Source: Pseudomonas fluorescens (lineage in GTDB: Bacteria > Pseudomonadota > Gammaproteobacteria > Pseudomonadales > Pseudomonadaceae). Taken from it: DNA of 64,000 bases. Position 1 is the stretch's first letter; each line of letters starts with the position of its first letter. The notes under the pieces are model-generated. The model had not been told where the DNA came from. It ran no database searches and worked only from the letters and a program-made list of their open reading frames with translations. This document shows positions 7,584-15,916 of the stretch, piece by piece. The translations under genes and the position numbers were made by a program. The stretch spans positions 3,100,001 to 3,164,000 of the forward strand of contig NZ_CP038438.1 of assembly GCF_004683905.1 (NCBI RefSeq). Direction: 5' to 3'.

Positions 7584-8984
7584 ATGATCAGCCCGAACTC
7601 CATGGATTCGAGTAGCCAATTGGCGCAGGGCTTCAAGCCTCGTCACGTCACAATGTTGTCCATCGCCGGGATTATCGGCGCCGGTTTGTTCGTCGGTTCA
7701 GGACACGCGATTGCCGCAGCAGGGCCGGCGGTGCTGCTCGCCTATCTGTTTTCAGGTCTGCTTGTCGTGCTGGTCATGCGCATGCTCGGCGAGATGGCGG
7801 TGGCCAATCCGGACACCGGTTCGTTCTCCACCTACGCCGACCAGGCCATCGGCCGCTGGGCCGGTTTTACCATCGGTTGGCTGTACTGGTGGTTCTGGGT
7901 GTTGGTGATTCCCATCGAAGCACTGGCGGCCGGGCATGTGCTGCACCAATGGTTTCCGCAGGTCGATGCCTGGCTGTTCGCGTTGGGATCGATCATTGCG
8001 TTGGTGGTGACCAACCTGTTCAGCGTGTCCAAGTATGGTGAGTTCGAATTCTGGTTCGCCATGGCCAAGGTTGTGGCGATCATCGGCTTCATCGGGGTCG
8101 GTTTTGCCGTGTTGATGGGCTGGGTGCCCGACCGCGAAGTCAGCGGGTTGAGCGGCCTGATGGCCGAGCACGGCGGGTTTGCGCCCAACGGCTTGTCGGC
8201 GGTGGTCGGCGCTTTCATCACGATCATGTTCAGCTTCATCGGCACTGAAGCGGTGACCATCGCGGCCGCCGAATCGAATAACCCGGCGCAGAACATCGCC
8301 AAGGCCACCCGCTCGGTGATCTGGCGCATCGGCGTGTTCTACCTGCTGTCGATCTTCGTGGTCATCTCCGTGGTGCCCTGGAATGATCCGTTGCTGGCCT
8401 CGGTGGGCTCGTATCAGCGCGCCCTGGAAATCATGAACATTCCAAACGCCAAGTTCATGGTCGACGTTGTCGTGCTGATCGCCGTGGCCAGTTGCATGAA
8501 CTCCTCGATCTACATTGCCTCGCGCATGCTGTACTCGCTGGGCCGTCGCGGCGATGCACCGAAACCGCTGAAGGCGACTTCCGCGGCCGGTGTGCCACGC
8601 GCGGCCGTGATCGCCAGCACCGTGCTGGGTGCGTCGATCACCGTGTGGAGCTACTTCATGCCCGCCGGGCTGTTCGAGTTCCTGCTGGCCAGTTCCGGGG
8701 CGATTGCCTTGCTGGTGTACCTGGCGATTGCGGTGTCGCAGCTGCGCATGCGGCGGATATTGCAACAGCGCAAGGTCGAGCTGACCTTCCGCATGTGGCT
8801 GTTTCCATGGCTGACGTGGCTGGTGATTGGCTTCATCTGCGCGGCGCTGGCGGTCATGATGATCACCCCGCAGCACCGCACCGAAGTCACCACCACCATT
8901 GGCCTGGCGCTGGCAATCTCCTTTATCGGCCTGATCACGTCGCGTCATCCTGCCCCGGCGGCACGCGCAACCTCGGTGGGCTAG
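7584..8984 (+). CDS. Amino-acid permease, APC family (GABA permease-like)
   Basis: About 466 residues with roughly 12 hydrophobic helices, of the AAT/GabP branch of the APC superfamily (proton-coupled amino-acid uptake in the inner membrane). The first helix carries IAGIIGAGLFVGSG, the unwound substrate-binding segment of the family, preceded by the usual LAQGFKPRHVTMLS. Further family landmarks are FSFIGTEAVTIAAAES and YSLGRRGDAP. The start is ambiguous: ATG 7584 has weak AGAG upstream, ATG 7602 has no ribosome site but also fits the family. A perfect hairpin separates it from the downstream GlxA-type regulator. Substrate (GABA, aromatic or polyamine-derived) is not resolved. Confidence 0.88.
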   Translation: MISPNSMDSSSQLAQGFKPRHVTMLSIAGIIGAGLFVGSGHAIAAAGPAVLLAYLFSGLLVVLVMRMLGEMAVANPDTGSFSTYADQAIGRWAGFTIGWLYWWFWVLVIPIEALAAGHVLHQWFPQVDAWLFALGSIIALVVTNLFSVSKYGEFEFWFAMAKVVAIIGFIGVGFAVLMGWVPDREVSGLSGLMAEHGGFAPNGLSAVVGAFITIMFSFIGTEAVTIAAAESNNPAQNIAKATRSVIWRIGVFYLLSIFVVISVVPWNDPLLASVGSYQRALEIMNIPNAKFMVDVVVLIAVASCMNSSIYIASRMLYSLGRRGDAPKPLKATSAAGVPRAAVIASTVLGASITVWSYFMPAGLFEFLLASSGAIALLVYLAIAVSQLRMRRILQQRKVELTFRMWLFPWLTWLVIGFICAALAVMMITPQHRTEVTTTIGLALAISFIGLITSRHPAPAARATSVG

Positions 8985-9003
8985 GCGTTCACGCCGAACT
9001 GAT

Positions 9004-9029
9004 ATTCCCTTGGCGAAGACCAAGGGAAT
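9004..9029. terminator. Hairpin between permease and GlxA-type regulator
   Basis: Perfect 10-bp stem ATTCCCTTGG/CCAAGGGAAT with a 6-base loop, 20 bases after the permease stop. There is no T-tract; it may attenuate read-through. Confidence 0.55.
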
Positions 9030-9070
9030 GACCGACGCCTGCATCTCAGACCGATTCCTGTGAGGACACG

Positions 9071-10162
9071 ATGTCATCGACCCCCTCCGTGGCCGACGGT
9101 ACGACCCAATCCGTCGGGTTTCTGCTGTTGGATAAATTCACCCTCATGTCGCTGGCATCCGCCGTCGAACCACTGCGCATGGCCAATCAATTGTCGGGGC
9201 GAACGCTGTATCGCTGGCATACCTTCAGCGCCAATGGTGCGGCTGTTTGGGCCAGCGACGGGGTCCCGATCACGCCGGATGCCTCGTGGAGCAACCCCAG
9301 CGTGGCGGACACGGTGATTGTTTGTGGCGGGGTCGGCATCCAGAGCGTGATCACCCGTGAGCACACATCCTGGTTGCAAGCCCTGGCCCGGCAATCCAGA
9401 CGTTTGGGCGGTGTGTGCACCGGTAGCTGGGCACTCGCCAAAGCCGGATTGCTCGATGGCTATGAGTGCAGCGTGCATTGGGAATTTCTGGCGGCCATGC
9501 AGGAAGCTTTCCCACGCGTCAACGTCAGCACCAGCCTCTTCACCCTCGACCGCAACCGCTTTACCAGTTCCGGAGGAACAGCACCGCTGGACATGATGCT
9601 GCACCTGATCGCCCGCGATCATGGTCGTGAATTGTCCGCCGCCATCTCGGAGATGTTTGTTTACGAGCGCATCCGCAACGAGCAGGACCATCAACGCGTA
9701 CCGCTCAAGCATGTGGTCGGTACGCATCAGCCCAAGCTGCAAGAAGTCGTTGCGTTGATGGAGGCCAATCTTGAGGAACCGATCGAGCTGGACAACCTTG
9801 CCGAATACGTCGATCTGTCACGCCGACAGCTGGAGCGGTTGTTTCAGAAATACCTGCAATGCACGCCGTCACGCTACTACTTGAGGTTGCGGCTGATTCG
9901 CGCGCGACAACTGCTCAAGCAAACCTCCCTGTCGATCGTGGAACTGGCGTATGTCTGCGGATTTGCCTCCACACCGCATTTCTCAAAATGCTATCGCGAG
10001 CACTTTGGGGTGCCGCCGAGCGACGAGCGCTCAGGTTCTGCAATGAGTCGTAAACGGGCAACGCCGCCGTCATCGATCAACACACTGACAACGCTCGATC
10101 AGGCGAGAAACGAATCGACGTTTGCCAGTGTTCGGATGATGGCGAGTGTCGATCTGGCTTGA
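9071..10162 (+). CDS. GlxA-family transcriptional regulator (DJ-1/PfpI plus AraC HTH)
   Basis: A 363-residue two-domain regulator. Residues ~14-190 form a DJ-1/PfpI-like domain with Cys116 in GGVCTGSWALA at the nucleophile-elbow position. Residues ~230-325 are an AraC-type double helix-turn-helix (LSRRQLERLFQKYL and VCGFASTPHFSKCYREHFGVPPS). The layout matches the GbdR/CdhR/ArgR group that controls catabolism of amino acids and quaternary amines in pseudomonads. GAGGA precedes ATG 9071. Its position 86 bases after the permease suggests it controls that transporter, an inference from context. Which ligand it senses is not visible. Confidence 0.9.
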   Translation: MSSTPSVADGTTQSVGFLLLDKFTLMSLASAVEPLRMANQLSGRTLYRWHTFSANGAAVWASDGVPITPDASWSNPSVADTVIVCGGVGIQSVITREHTSWLQALARQSRRLGGVCTGSWALAKAGLLDGYECSVHWEFLAAMQEAFPRVNVSTSLFTLDRNRFTSSGGTAPLDMMLHLIARDHGRELSAAISEMFVYERIRNEQDHQRVPLKHVVGTHQPKLQEVVALMEANLEEPIELDNLAEYVDLSRRQLERLFQKYLQCTPSRYYLRLRLIRARQLLKQTSLSIVELAYVCGFASTPHFSKCYREHFGVPPSDERSGSAMSRKRATPPSSINTLTTLDQARNESTFASVRMMASVDLA

Positions 10163-10222
10163 ATGAACCGAGGCAAATCGGCCGGGAACACCCAAGATGC
10201 CCCGGCCATGTGCCCTGCCCGT

Positions 10223-12082
10223 TTACGCCTGATCCAAGGCCTCCACCACGCCTTTGTCTTCTCCAAGAAACCCGCCGCTCTGATGCGCCCACAGCCGCGC
10301 ATACACGCCGTTCTTCTCCAGCAACTCCGAATGGGTGCCCTGCTCGATGATGCGCCCGTCATCCATGACAATCAGCCGATCCATCGCCGCGATCGTCGAC
10401 AGTCGATGCGCGATCGCGATCACGGTCTTGCCCTGCATCATGTCATCGAGGCTTTCCTGAATCGCCACTTCGACTTCCGAGTCCAGCGCGCTGGTGGCTT
10501 CGTCCAGCAGCAGGATCGGCGCGTTCTTCAGCATCACCCGGGCGATCGCCACCCGTTGCCGCTGGCCGCCGGACAGCTTGATCCCGCGTTCACCTACCAG
10601 AGTGTCGTAGCCGGTATGGCCCTGACGGTCGCTGAGTTGGCTGATGAACTCATCAGCTTGCGCATTGGCAGCGGCGCGGCGGATCTGTGCGTCGGTGGCA
10701 TCGGGCCGGCCGTAGGCAATGTTGTCGCGAATCGAACGGTGCAGCAGCGAGGTGTCCTGGGTGACCATGCCAATGGCACTGCGCAGGCTGTCCTGAGTCA
10801 CGTGCGCAATGTTCTGGCCGTCGATACGAATCTCGCCGCTGTCGACGTCATAGAAGCGCAGCAGCAAGTTGATCAGCGTCGATTTGCCCGCACCGGAGCG
10901 CCCTACGAGACCGATTTTCTCACCCGGCCGAATGCTCAGGCTCAGGCCATCGAGCACCTGACGCTCGCCACCGTAGTTGAACTTGACCTTGTCGAACGTC
11001 ACCGCGCCGCCAGAGGTCACCAGCACGCCGGCATCCGGTGCGTCTTGCACCTTGGTGCCTTGGGTCAGCGTCGCCATGCCGTCCTGGACGGTACCGATGC
11101 TTTCGAACAGCGAGGTCATCTGCCACATGATCCAGTTCGACATGCCATTGATCCGCAACGCCATGGCGGTGATCGCTGCTACCGCACCGGCGCCGACATC
11201 GCCTTGGTGCCACAGCCACAGGGCATAGCCGCCCGCTGACATGATCAACCCCACCACCAAGGCCTGATTGACGATCTCGAACAGGCTGACCAGACGCATC
11301 TGGCGAAAACCGGTCTGCTTGAAATCTTCCATCGCCGCCCGCGCAAAATGTGCTTCGCGGTTGGAGTGGGAGAACAGCTTCACCGTGGTGATATTGGTGT
11401 ACGCGTCGGCGATACGCCCGGTCATCATCGACCGCGCGTTGGCCTGTTCCTGGCCGACCTTGCCCAGGCGCGGCACGAAGTACCACATGGCCAGACCGAA
11501 CAGCACGACCCAGGCGAGAAACGGCAGCATCAGCTTCAGCGCAAAACCGCCGGCCAGGGCAATGATCGCGATGAAGTACACGCCAATCCCCGGCAGGATC
11601 TCGATCATGGTGAACAGCACGTCGCGTACAGCGAGCGCCGTCTGCATGACTTTGGTCGTGACCCGGCCGGAGAACTCGTCGGAGAAAAACGAAAGGCTCT
11701 GCCGCAGCATCAACCGATGGAAATCCCAGCGCAGGCGCAGCGGCAGGTTAATCGCCAGAATCTGGTGCTGGACCATGGTGCGCAACGCCACCAGCCCGAC
11801 ACTCAAGACCATGACGATGCCCATGCCCCACAACACGCGGCTCTCCTGCACCGCAGCTTCGCCGCCGGCCTGCCACGTCGAGAGCAGATCGACGACCTGG
11901 CCGAGGAAGGAAAACAGCCAGGCTTCATAGATCGACACAGCAGCGCTGAGCAACGCCAATGCCAGAATGTAGCCGCGAGCGCCGCGAGTGCAGGCCCAGA
12001 GAAATTTAGCCAGACCGTTGGGTGGCGGTGGCACCTCGTCAGGCGGGAAAGGGTCGAGTCTTCGTTCAAACACACGAAGCAT
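10223..12082 (-). CDS. ABC exporter, fused permease and ATPase (MsbA/MDR type)
   Basis: A 619-residue half-transporter that would work as a homodimer in the inner membrane. Residues ~30-320 contain six transmembrane helices. The nucleotide-binding domain has Walker A GRSGAGKS (394-401), signature LSGGQ (503-507), Walker B ILLLDEA (523-529) and an H-loop in AIAHRLST. ATG 12082 is chosen because AGGAG lies six bases before it. The start at 12103 has no such site. The gene is alone on its strand, so the cargo (lipid, drug or peptide) cannot be assigned from context. Confidence 0.9.
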   Translation of the reverse strand: MLRVFERRLDPFPPDEVPPPPNGLAKFLWACTRGARGYILALALLSAAVSIYEAWLFSFLGQVVDLLSTWQAGGEAAVQESRVLWGMGIVMVLSVGLVALRTMVQHQILAINLPLRLRWDFHRLMLRQSLSFFSDEFSGRVTTKVMQTALAVRDVLFTMIEILPGIGVYFIAIIALAGGFALKLMLPFLAWVVLFGLAMWYFVPRLGKVGQEQANARSMMTGRIADAYTNITTVKLFSHSNREAHFARAAMEDFKQTGFRQMRLVSLFEIVNQALVVGLIMSAGGYALWLWHQGDVGAGAVAAITAMALRINGMSNWIMWQMTSLFESIGTVQDGMATLTQGTKVQDAPDAGVLVTSGGAVTFDKVKFNYGGERQVLDGLSLSIRPGEKIGLVGRSGAGKSTLINLLLRFYDVDSGEIRIDGQNIAHVTQDSLRSAIGMVTQDTSLLHRSIRDNIAYGRPDATDAQIRRAAANAQADEFISQLSDRQGHTGYDTLVGERGIKLSGGQRQRVAIARVMLKNAPILLLDEATSALDSEVEVAIQESLDDMMQGKTVIAIAHRLSTIAAMDRLIVMDDGRIIEQGTHSELLEKNGVYARLWAHQSGGFLGEDKGVVEALDQA

Positions 12083-12318
12083 GATGTTCTCCTGAACGTT
12101 CAAGTCAGGGAGATTCTGCCACCGATTGGATCCTGGGAGGTCTTTGTGAAAAAGTGTGTGCTCGTCAGTAAAGGTGCTGGCTGAGAACGAACAATTGGAT
12201 TCGTTTACAACCTGAGCACTTCCTGAAGTGGCGATCAGGCTGTCCGGGCACTTGCCCTTATCAGTTGTATCGATATGCTCTGTTCGCTCCGCAGCTCACT
12301 TCAATTCGGATAAAGACA

Positions 12319-13080
12319 ATGCTTCAGTTGATTGGCCAGACTACCGATATCAAATCAGCAATCAATGCGTTCAACGCCTCTTACCATGCTGATTTTGCTC
12401 ACGTACGCAAAATTTCCAGTCGGTACCTTGCCGCTGATGTTTCAATAGAGCGTGCTGGCGAGCTCGCTGAGGCCTTATACGCCGCATTGGCCAACTGGGG
12501 AGCGTGTACGCGCAAGGCTCCGATACTCCGTCCAACTCAGCACATCGCTGCAGCGCTGAGCAGCAAGGCGCTGCATTCCAGGCTTGTGTGCCTCGACCGC
12601 ATCGGACTGGATGCTTTGGATCTAGACCCTGCGGGCGGTCGAAACTTCATCCGAGAGACACCCTTCAGCTCGCTCAACCAATTTGATACTGAATTGCTAA
12701 GTATCCTCGAGGCGTTGGCGCATGCGCTCTTCATCAACAATACCAACGTCACTTATCCAATGAAGGCTTTACTACTGATCACTGGATTCATGCCCGCGTT
12801 TGACAGTCAGGTCAGAAAGGGTTTGCAACGTGCAGGAATATCCGGGTTCAGCGGCACACAGTACCTTCTACCAAAAAACGCCTATAGAGCCGCTGGCCAG
12901 CGCATTTGCCATCTACCATTTTCCTTGGGCCAATGCTGGCGCGACAATAAAGCGCTGCTGACCGAGGCAATTCTCCAGAGCAACTATCCTGAACTCAGTA
13001 CAGAGCCAGGTCGAATCTTCGACGTCATCCTGTTTATGCAAAGATCCCCTGAGCGGCGTTTGATTTTGTCGGCTGGATAA
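12319..13080 (+). CDS. Hypothetical protein, 253 residues
   Basis: An unrecognised soluble protein with no signal peptide, membrane segment or known motif. It is mostly alpha-helical by pattern. The segment MKALLLITGFMPAFDSQVRKGL near residues 151-172 resembles the core of small HhH- or DUF-type proteins in which a conserved 'P-x-x-D' follows a hydrophobic helix, but this is not enough to assign a fold. ATG 12319 is the first in-frame ATG that follows an AAAGA-type site. It lies between the divergent ABC exporter and the convergent cupredoxin gene and shares an operon with neither. Confidence 0.6.
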   Translation: MLQLIGQTTDIKSAINAFNASYHADFAHVRKISSRYLAADVSIERAGELAEALYAALANWGACTRKAPILRPTQHIAAALSSKALHSRLVCLDRIGLDALDLDPAGGRNFIRETPFSSLNQFDTELLSILEALAHALFINNTNVTYPMKALLLITGFMPAFDSQVRKGLQRAGISGFSGTQYLLPKNAYRAAGQRICHLPFSLGQCWRDNKALLTEAILQSNYPELSTEPGRIFDVILFMQRSPERRLILSAG

Positions 13081-13087
13081 AGAGCGT

Positions 13088-13396
13088 CTACTGCGTCACC
13101 ACCACCTTCCCAATCATCTGCGGATGCAACACGCAAAAATATTCAAACTCCCCCGGCGTATCGAACACCCAGGAAAAGCTGTCATTGGTATCCAGCGCCC
13201 CTGAGCGAAATACCTTGTGGGTTTCCGCCACCGTGTGCGGAATCTGATCGTCATTGACCCACGTCACCTTGGTGCCGACGGCCACGGTCAGGTCTTTGGG
13301 GGCGAACATGAATTCCTTGATGTCGATCTTCACTTCCGCGGCCCACAGCGGCATCGCCAGCAACAGGCCCATCAGCGCCAACAGTCGCGTTTTCAT
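13088..13396 (-). CDS. Periplasmic cupredoxin (amicyanin/plastocyanin-like)
   Basis: A 102-residue blue-copper protein with a Sec leader (residues 1-20, ending PLWAA). All four type-1 copper ligands are present: His54 (IPHTV), Cys88, His91 and Met94 (FCVLHPQM). It probably carries electrons or buffers copper in the periplasm. It lies 14 bases after the Tat-exported phosphoesterase gene on the same strand and is likely the second gene of that operon. The operon is driven from a promoter motif shared with the divergent ECF sigma gene. An oxidative or copper stress role fits but is not shown. Confidence 0.9.
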   Translation of the reverse strand: MKTRLLALMGLLLAMPLWAAEVKIDIKEFMFAPKDLTVAVGTKVTWVNDDQIPHTVAETHKVFRSGALDTNDSFSWVFDTPGEFEYFCVLHPQMIGKVVVTQ

Positions 13397-13410
13397 CGGT
13401 CCGCCCTCGG

Positions 13411-14379
13411 TTACACCAGTGTCGAATCAATCAGTGCCAGCGGGTGATCACCCTGAGTCGCGCGCACGTCGGTGATCCCCAGGTAATTGCGCAATTGATC
13501 GGCCGCCACCGTCATCGGCCCCGGTGACGGTGCAGCACCCGGTGCCGGCTGCGGATACGCGGTGCCACGGGCGGTGTGGAAGGTGATATTGCCTTCGACT
13601 TTCTGGATCACCTGATGGATGTGCCCGTTCAGCACCGTCACCGAACCGTACTTGCGCAGCATCGCAATCGCCTGATCGCCGTCCTCGGTGCCCCAGCCCC
13701 ACGGCTGATAAATGGTCCACAGCGGGATGTGCGTGAACACGACGATGGGCGTGCTGCTGCTGACCGCGCGCAAGTCATCCGCCAGCCAGGCCAGTTGATC
13801 GGCGCCGAGGGTGGCTTCGTGGCCGGCCTGGAAATTGAACACATTGATCAGCCCAATGAAGTGCACGCCATGGTCATCGAAACTGTACCAACCGTTGCCT
13901 TTGGTGCCCTTGCCGTAGCGCTCCAGATAAAGCTTGCCGCCGCCCTCGTCGAGGGTGTCGTGTTCACCGGGTATGTAATGCACGGTGGATGGCAGGCCTT
14001 TGAGCAGCTGTGCGGCGGTGTCGAATTCATCAGGTTTGGACAGGTGGGTGATGTCACCGGTGTGCAGGATCAGTGACGGCCGTTTGGGCAGTGCGATGAC
14101 CTTGTCGATCGCCACTTGCAAGGTCTTGACCGGCTCCGGATTGGCTTCCTTGTTGAAGCCGATGTGCGAGTCGCTGATCTGTACGAAGTGAAAGGTGCTA
14201 GCCAGCGCTTTTGGATCATTGACGTTGCCCGCCTCGTCCAGCGCAAAGGCTTTGGGAATCCCGCCGCTCAAGGCCCAGAGGACTCCTGCCCCGGCCCACG
14301 CCGAGCATTTGAGCAGGGTGCGCCGGTCCGGGTTGAGCGGGCCGTCGGTACGCAGCGGATGTTTTGCTTGAATGTCCAT
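13411..14379 (-). CDS. Tat-exported metallophosphoesterase
   Basis: A 322-residue calcineurin-like phosphoesterase. The N-terminus has a twin-arginine signal: Arg19-Arg20 in DRRTLLK, then a hydrophobic stretch, then a cleavage-like region near AFA, so the folded enzyme goes to the periplasm. Metal-site motifs are Asp70/His72 (DSHIG), Gly-Asp at 108-109 (HTGDITH), then THIP and GHIHQ. The motif usually written GNH[D/E] is GEHD here (138-141), so the bridging Asn is replaced by Glu. It heads an operon with the cupredoxin and diverges from the ECF sigma gene. The substrate is unknown. Confidence 0.85.
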   Translation of the reverse strand: MDIQAKHPLRTDGPLNPDRRTLLKCSAWAGAGVLWALSGGIPKAFALDEAGNVNDPKALASTFHFVQISDSHIGFNKEANPEPVKTLQVAIDKVIALPKRPSLILHTGDITHLSKPDEFDTAAQLLKGLPSTVHYIPGEHDTLDEGGGKLYLERYGKGTKGNGWYSFDDHGVHFIGLINVFNFQAGHEATLGADQLAWLADDLRAVSSSTPIVVFTHIPLWTIYQPWGWGTEDGDQAIAMLRKYGSVTVLNGHIHQVIQKVEGNITFHTARGTAYPQPAPGAAPSPGPMTVAADQLRNYLGITDVRATQGDHPLALIDSTLV

Positions 14380-14425
14380 CGGTATGTCCTCGCGGGCGAA
14401 CTACAGTGAGGTAGCTGACACGAGG

Positions 14426-14453
14426 TAAACCTGGCTGCGCGAGGCTTTATTCC
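14426..14453 (-). promoter_or_regulatory. Candidate ECF-sigma promoter for the phosphoesterase-cupredoxin operon
   Basis: On the minus strand GGAATAAA (14453-14446) is followed after 14 bases by GGTTTA (14431-14426), about 47 bases before the phosphoesterase ATG. The same spaced pair occurs for the divergent sigma gene. Confidence 0.55.
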
Positions 14454-14479
14454 ACGGTAAAAAATAAATCTTTTGGCGC

Positions 14480-14506
14480 GAATAAAACCCGCCGCAGCAT
14501 GGTTAT
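14480..14506 (+). promoter_or_regulatory. Candidate autoregulatory ECF-sigma promoter
   Basis: GAATAAA (14480-14486), 14 bases, GGTTAT (14501-14506), ending 26 bases before the sigma ATG. It mirrors the divergent copy, including a shared CAGC inside the spacer at the same position. Confidence 0.55.
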
Positions 14507-14532
14507 AGGGGTGTGACGGTGCGGAACCGACC

Positions 14533-15045
14533 ATGAAGCGATTTGAGGAACTGATTGCGCCCCATCTGGACGCGGCCTACAACCTTGCGCGCTGGCTCAC
14601 CGGCAACGACAGCGCCGCGCGCGACGTCGTGCAGGAAAGCGCCCTGCGCGCCTTCCGGTTTTTGCAGCGTTTCGCCGATGGCAACGCCAAGGCGTGGTTT
14701 CTGACCATTGTGCGCAACGAAAGCTACACCTGGCTCAAGGCCTCGGCCGGACGCCATTGGGTCGCCATCGATGACGACATGGCGACTGACGACGGCCACC
14801 TGAGCCATAGCCAGACCCCGGAATTGCTGGCCATTCACACGGAAAACGCCGCGCTGCTGCAGCAAGCGCTGTGCGCCCTGCCGCCGGCGTTTCGCGAGGT
14901 GATTGTGCTCAAGGAACTCGAAGACCTGCCCTACAAGGACATCGCTCTGGTGGTCGATATTCCCATCGGCACCGTGATGTCCAGGTTGGCCCGGGCGCGG
15001 GCCCTGCTCAAGCTCGAACTACTGAAGTTGCACGATCATGAATGA
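14533..15045 (+). CDS. ECF-type RNA polymerase sigma factor
   Basis: A 170-residue group-4 sigma factor with only regions 2 and 4. Region 2 spans about 10-75 (AAYNLARWLTGNDSAARDVVQESALRAF, the DVVQE being typical of 2.2). Region 4 spans about 115-165 (LPPAFREVIVLKELEDLPYKDIA and IPIGTVMSRLARAR, the -35-reading helix). The stop overlaps the start of the anti-sigma gene by 8 bases, so the two are translationally coupled. It would direct RNA polymerase to promoters like the matched pair at 14426-14506. The inducing signal is not evident, though the divergent operon suggests an envelope or redox stress. Confidence 0.92.
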   Translation: MKRFEELIAPHLDAAYNLARWLTGNDSAARDVVQESALRAFRFLQRFADGNAKAWFLTIVRNESYTWLKASAGRHWVAIDDDMATDDGHLSHSQTPELLAIHTENAALLQQALCALPPAFREVIVLKELEDLPYKDIALVVDIPIGTVMSRLARARALLKLELLKLHDHE

Positions 15046-15778
15046 ACTCGACTGCACGGTTTGCCAGACACAGCTGCACGGCTATCTGGATCAGGAACTT
15101 GATCCGGCGACAGCTACGCAGGTGGCAGCGCACTTGAGCGCCTGCGCCGAGTGCGCGCGGCTGCACGAGCAAGCGAAGTTGCTCAAGGTCAGCGTGAAGC
15201 GCCATGCCCCCTACTACCGCGCCCCCGCCTCACTGACGGCCAGCGTGTTCGCCGCCGACAAACCTGCGCCGGGGTTCATCCGGCGCTGGCAAAAATGGCT
15301 GGCTCCGGGCTTTTCCGCCGCAGCGCTGGCCCTGGCGATGGTGCTGTATGTCGCCACTCCGGGCAGCGAGCAACCCTTGATCGACGAGGCCGTGTCCAGC
15401 CATGTGCGCTCGTTGATGGGCGAACACCTCAACGACGTGGTGTCATCCGACCGCCACACCGTCAAGCCCTGGTTCACCGGCAAACTCGACTTCTCGCCCC
15501 CGGTTTCCGACTACTCGGCGCAGGGCTTTCCCTTGCTCGGCGGGCGCCTGGATTACCTGCAACACCAGACCACCGCTGCCCTGAGCTATGGGCATGGCAA
15601 ACACATCATCAACGTGTTCATCCTGCCTACGAGCGAGGCTGATAAAGCCGTGCAAAGCCAAAGCTTGCGCGGCTTCAATGTGGTGTCGTGGCAGGCCAGT
15701 TATATGCGTTTCGTGCTGGTGTCGGATGCGGAGAAAGCTGAGCTGCAGGCGTTGGGGCAGTTGCTCAGAGCGCAATAG
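15038..15778 (+). CDS. Membrane-anchored anti-sigma factor (zinc-finger ZAS type)
   Basis: A 246-residue single-pass protein. The N-terminal cytoplasmic part holds the zinc-binding anti-sigma motif His-x3-Cys-x2-Cys in AHLSACAECAR (about 31-38), with an upstream YLDQEL helix. A transmembrane helix lies near 88-108 (FSAAALALAMVLYVATP), and a periplasmic domain of about 135 residues follows. It would hold the overlapping ECF sigma factor inactive until a periplasmic or redox signal acts. Cys in the ZAS core could itself sense oxidation. The periplasmic domain is not one I can name. Confidence 0.9.
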   Translation: MNELDCTVCQTQLHGYLDQELDPATATQVAAHLSACAECARLHEQAKLLKVSVKRHAPYYRAPASLTASVFAADKPAPGFIRRWQKWLAPGFSAAALALAMVLYVATPGSEQPLIDEAVSSHVRSLMGEHLNDVVSSDRHTVKPWFTGKLDFSPPVSDYSAQGFPLLGGRLDYLQHQTTAALSYGHGKHIINVFILPTSEADKAVQSQSLRGFNVVSWQASYMRFVLVSDAEKAELQALGQLLRAQ

Positions 15779-15916
15779 CGTGGCCTCAAAGGCAAAATCC
15801 TCGCGCATTCACTACGCTTGAGAAATCCGCCGCAGCGCAATCGTCAGCAACAGATTGAACATTGCGCTCGGGCCGCTGTTCCAGATGAGCAAACCCAAGC
15901 TACCAAGGACGAGCAT

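Noticed and set aside
7752..9077. 441-residue minus-strand frame over the permease
   Set aside because: A shadow frame caused by high GC. The + strand protein has clear permease helices.
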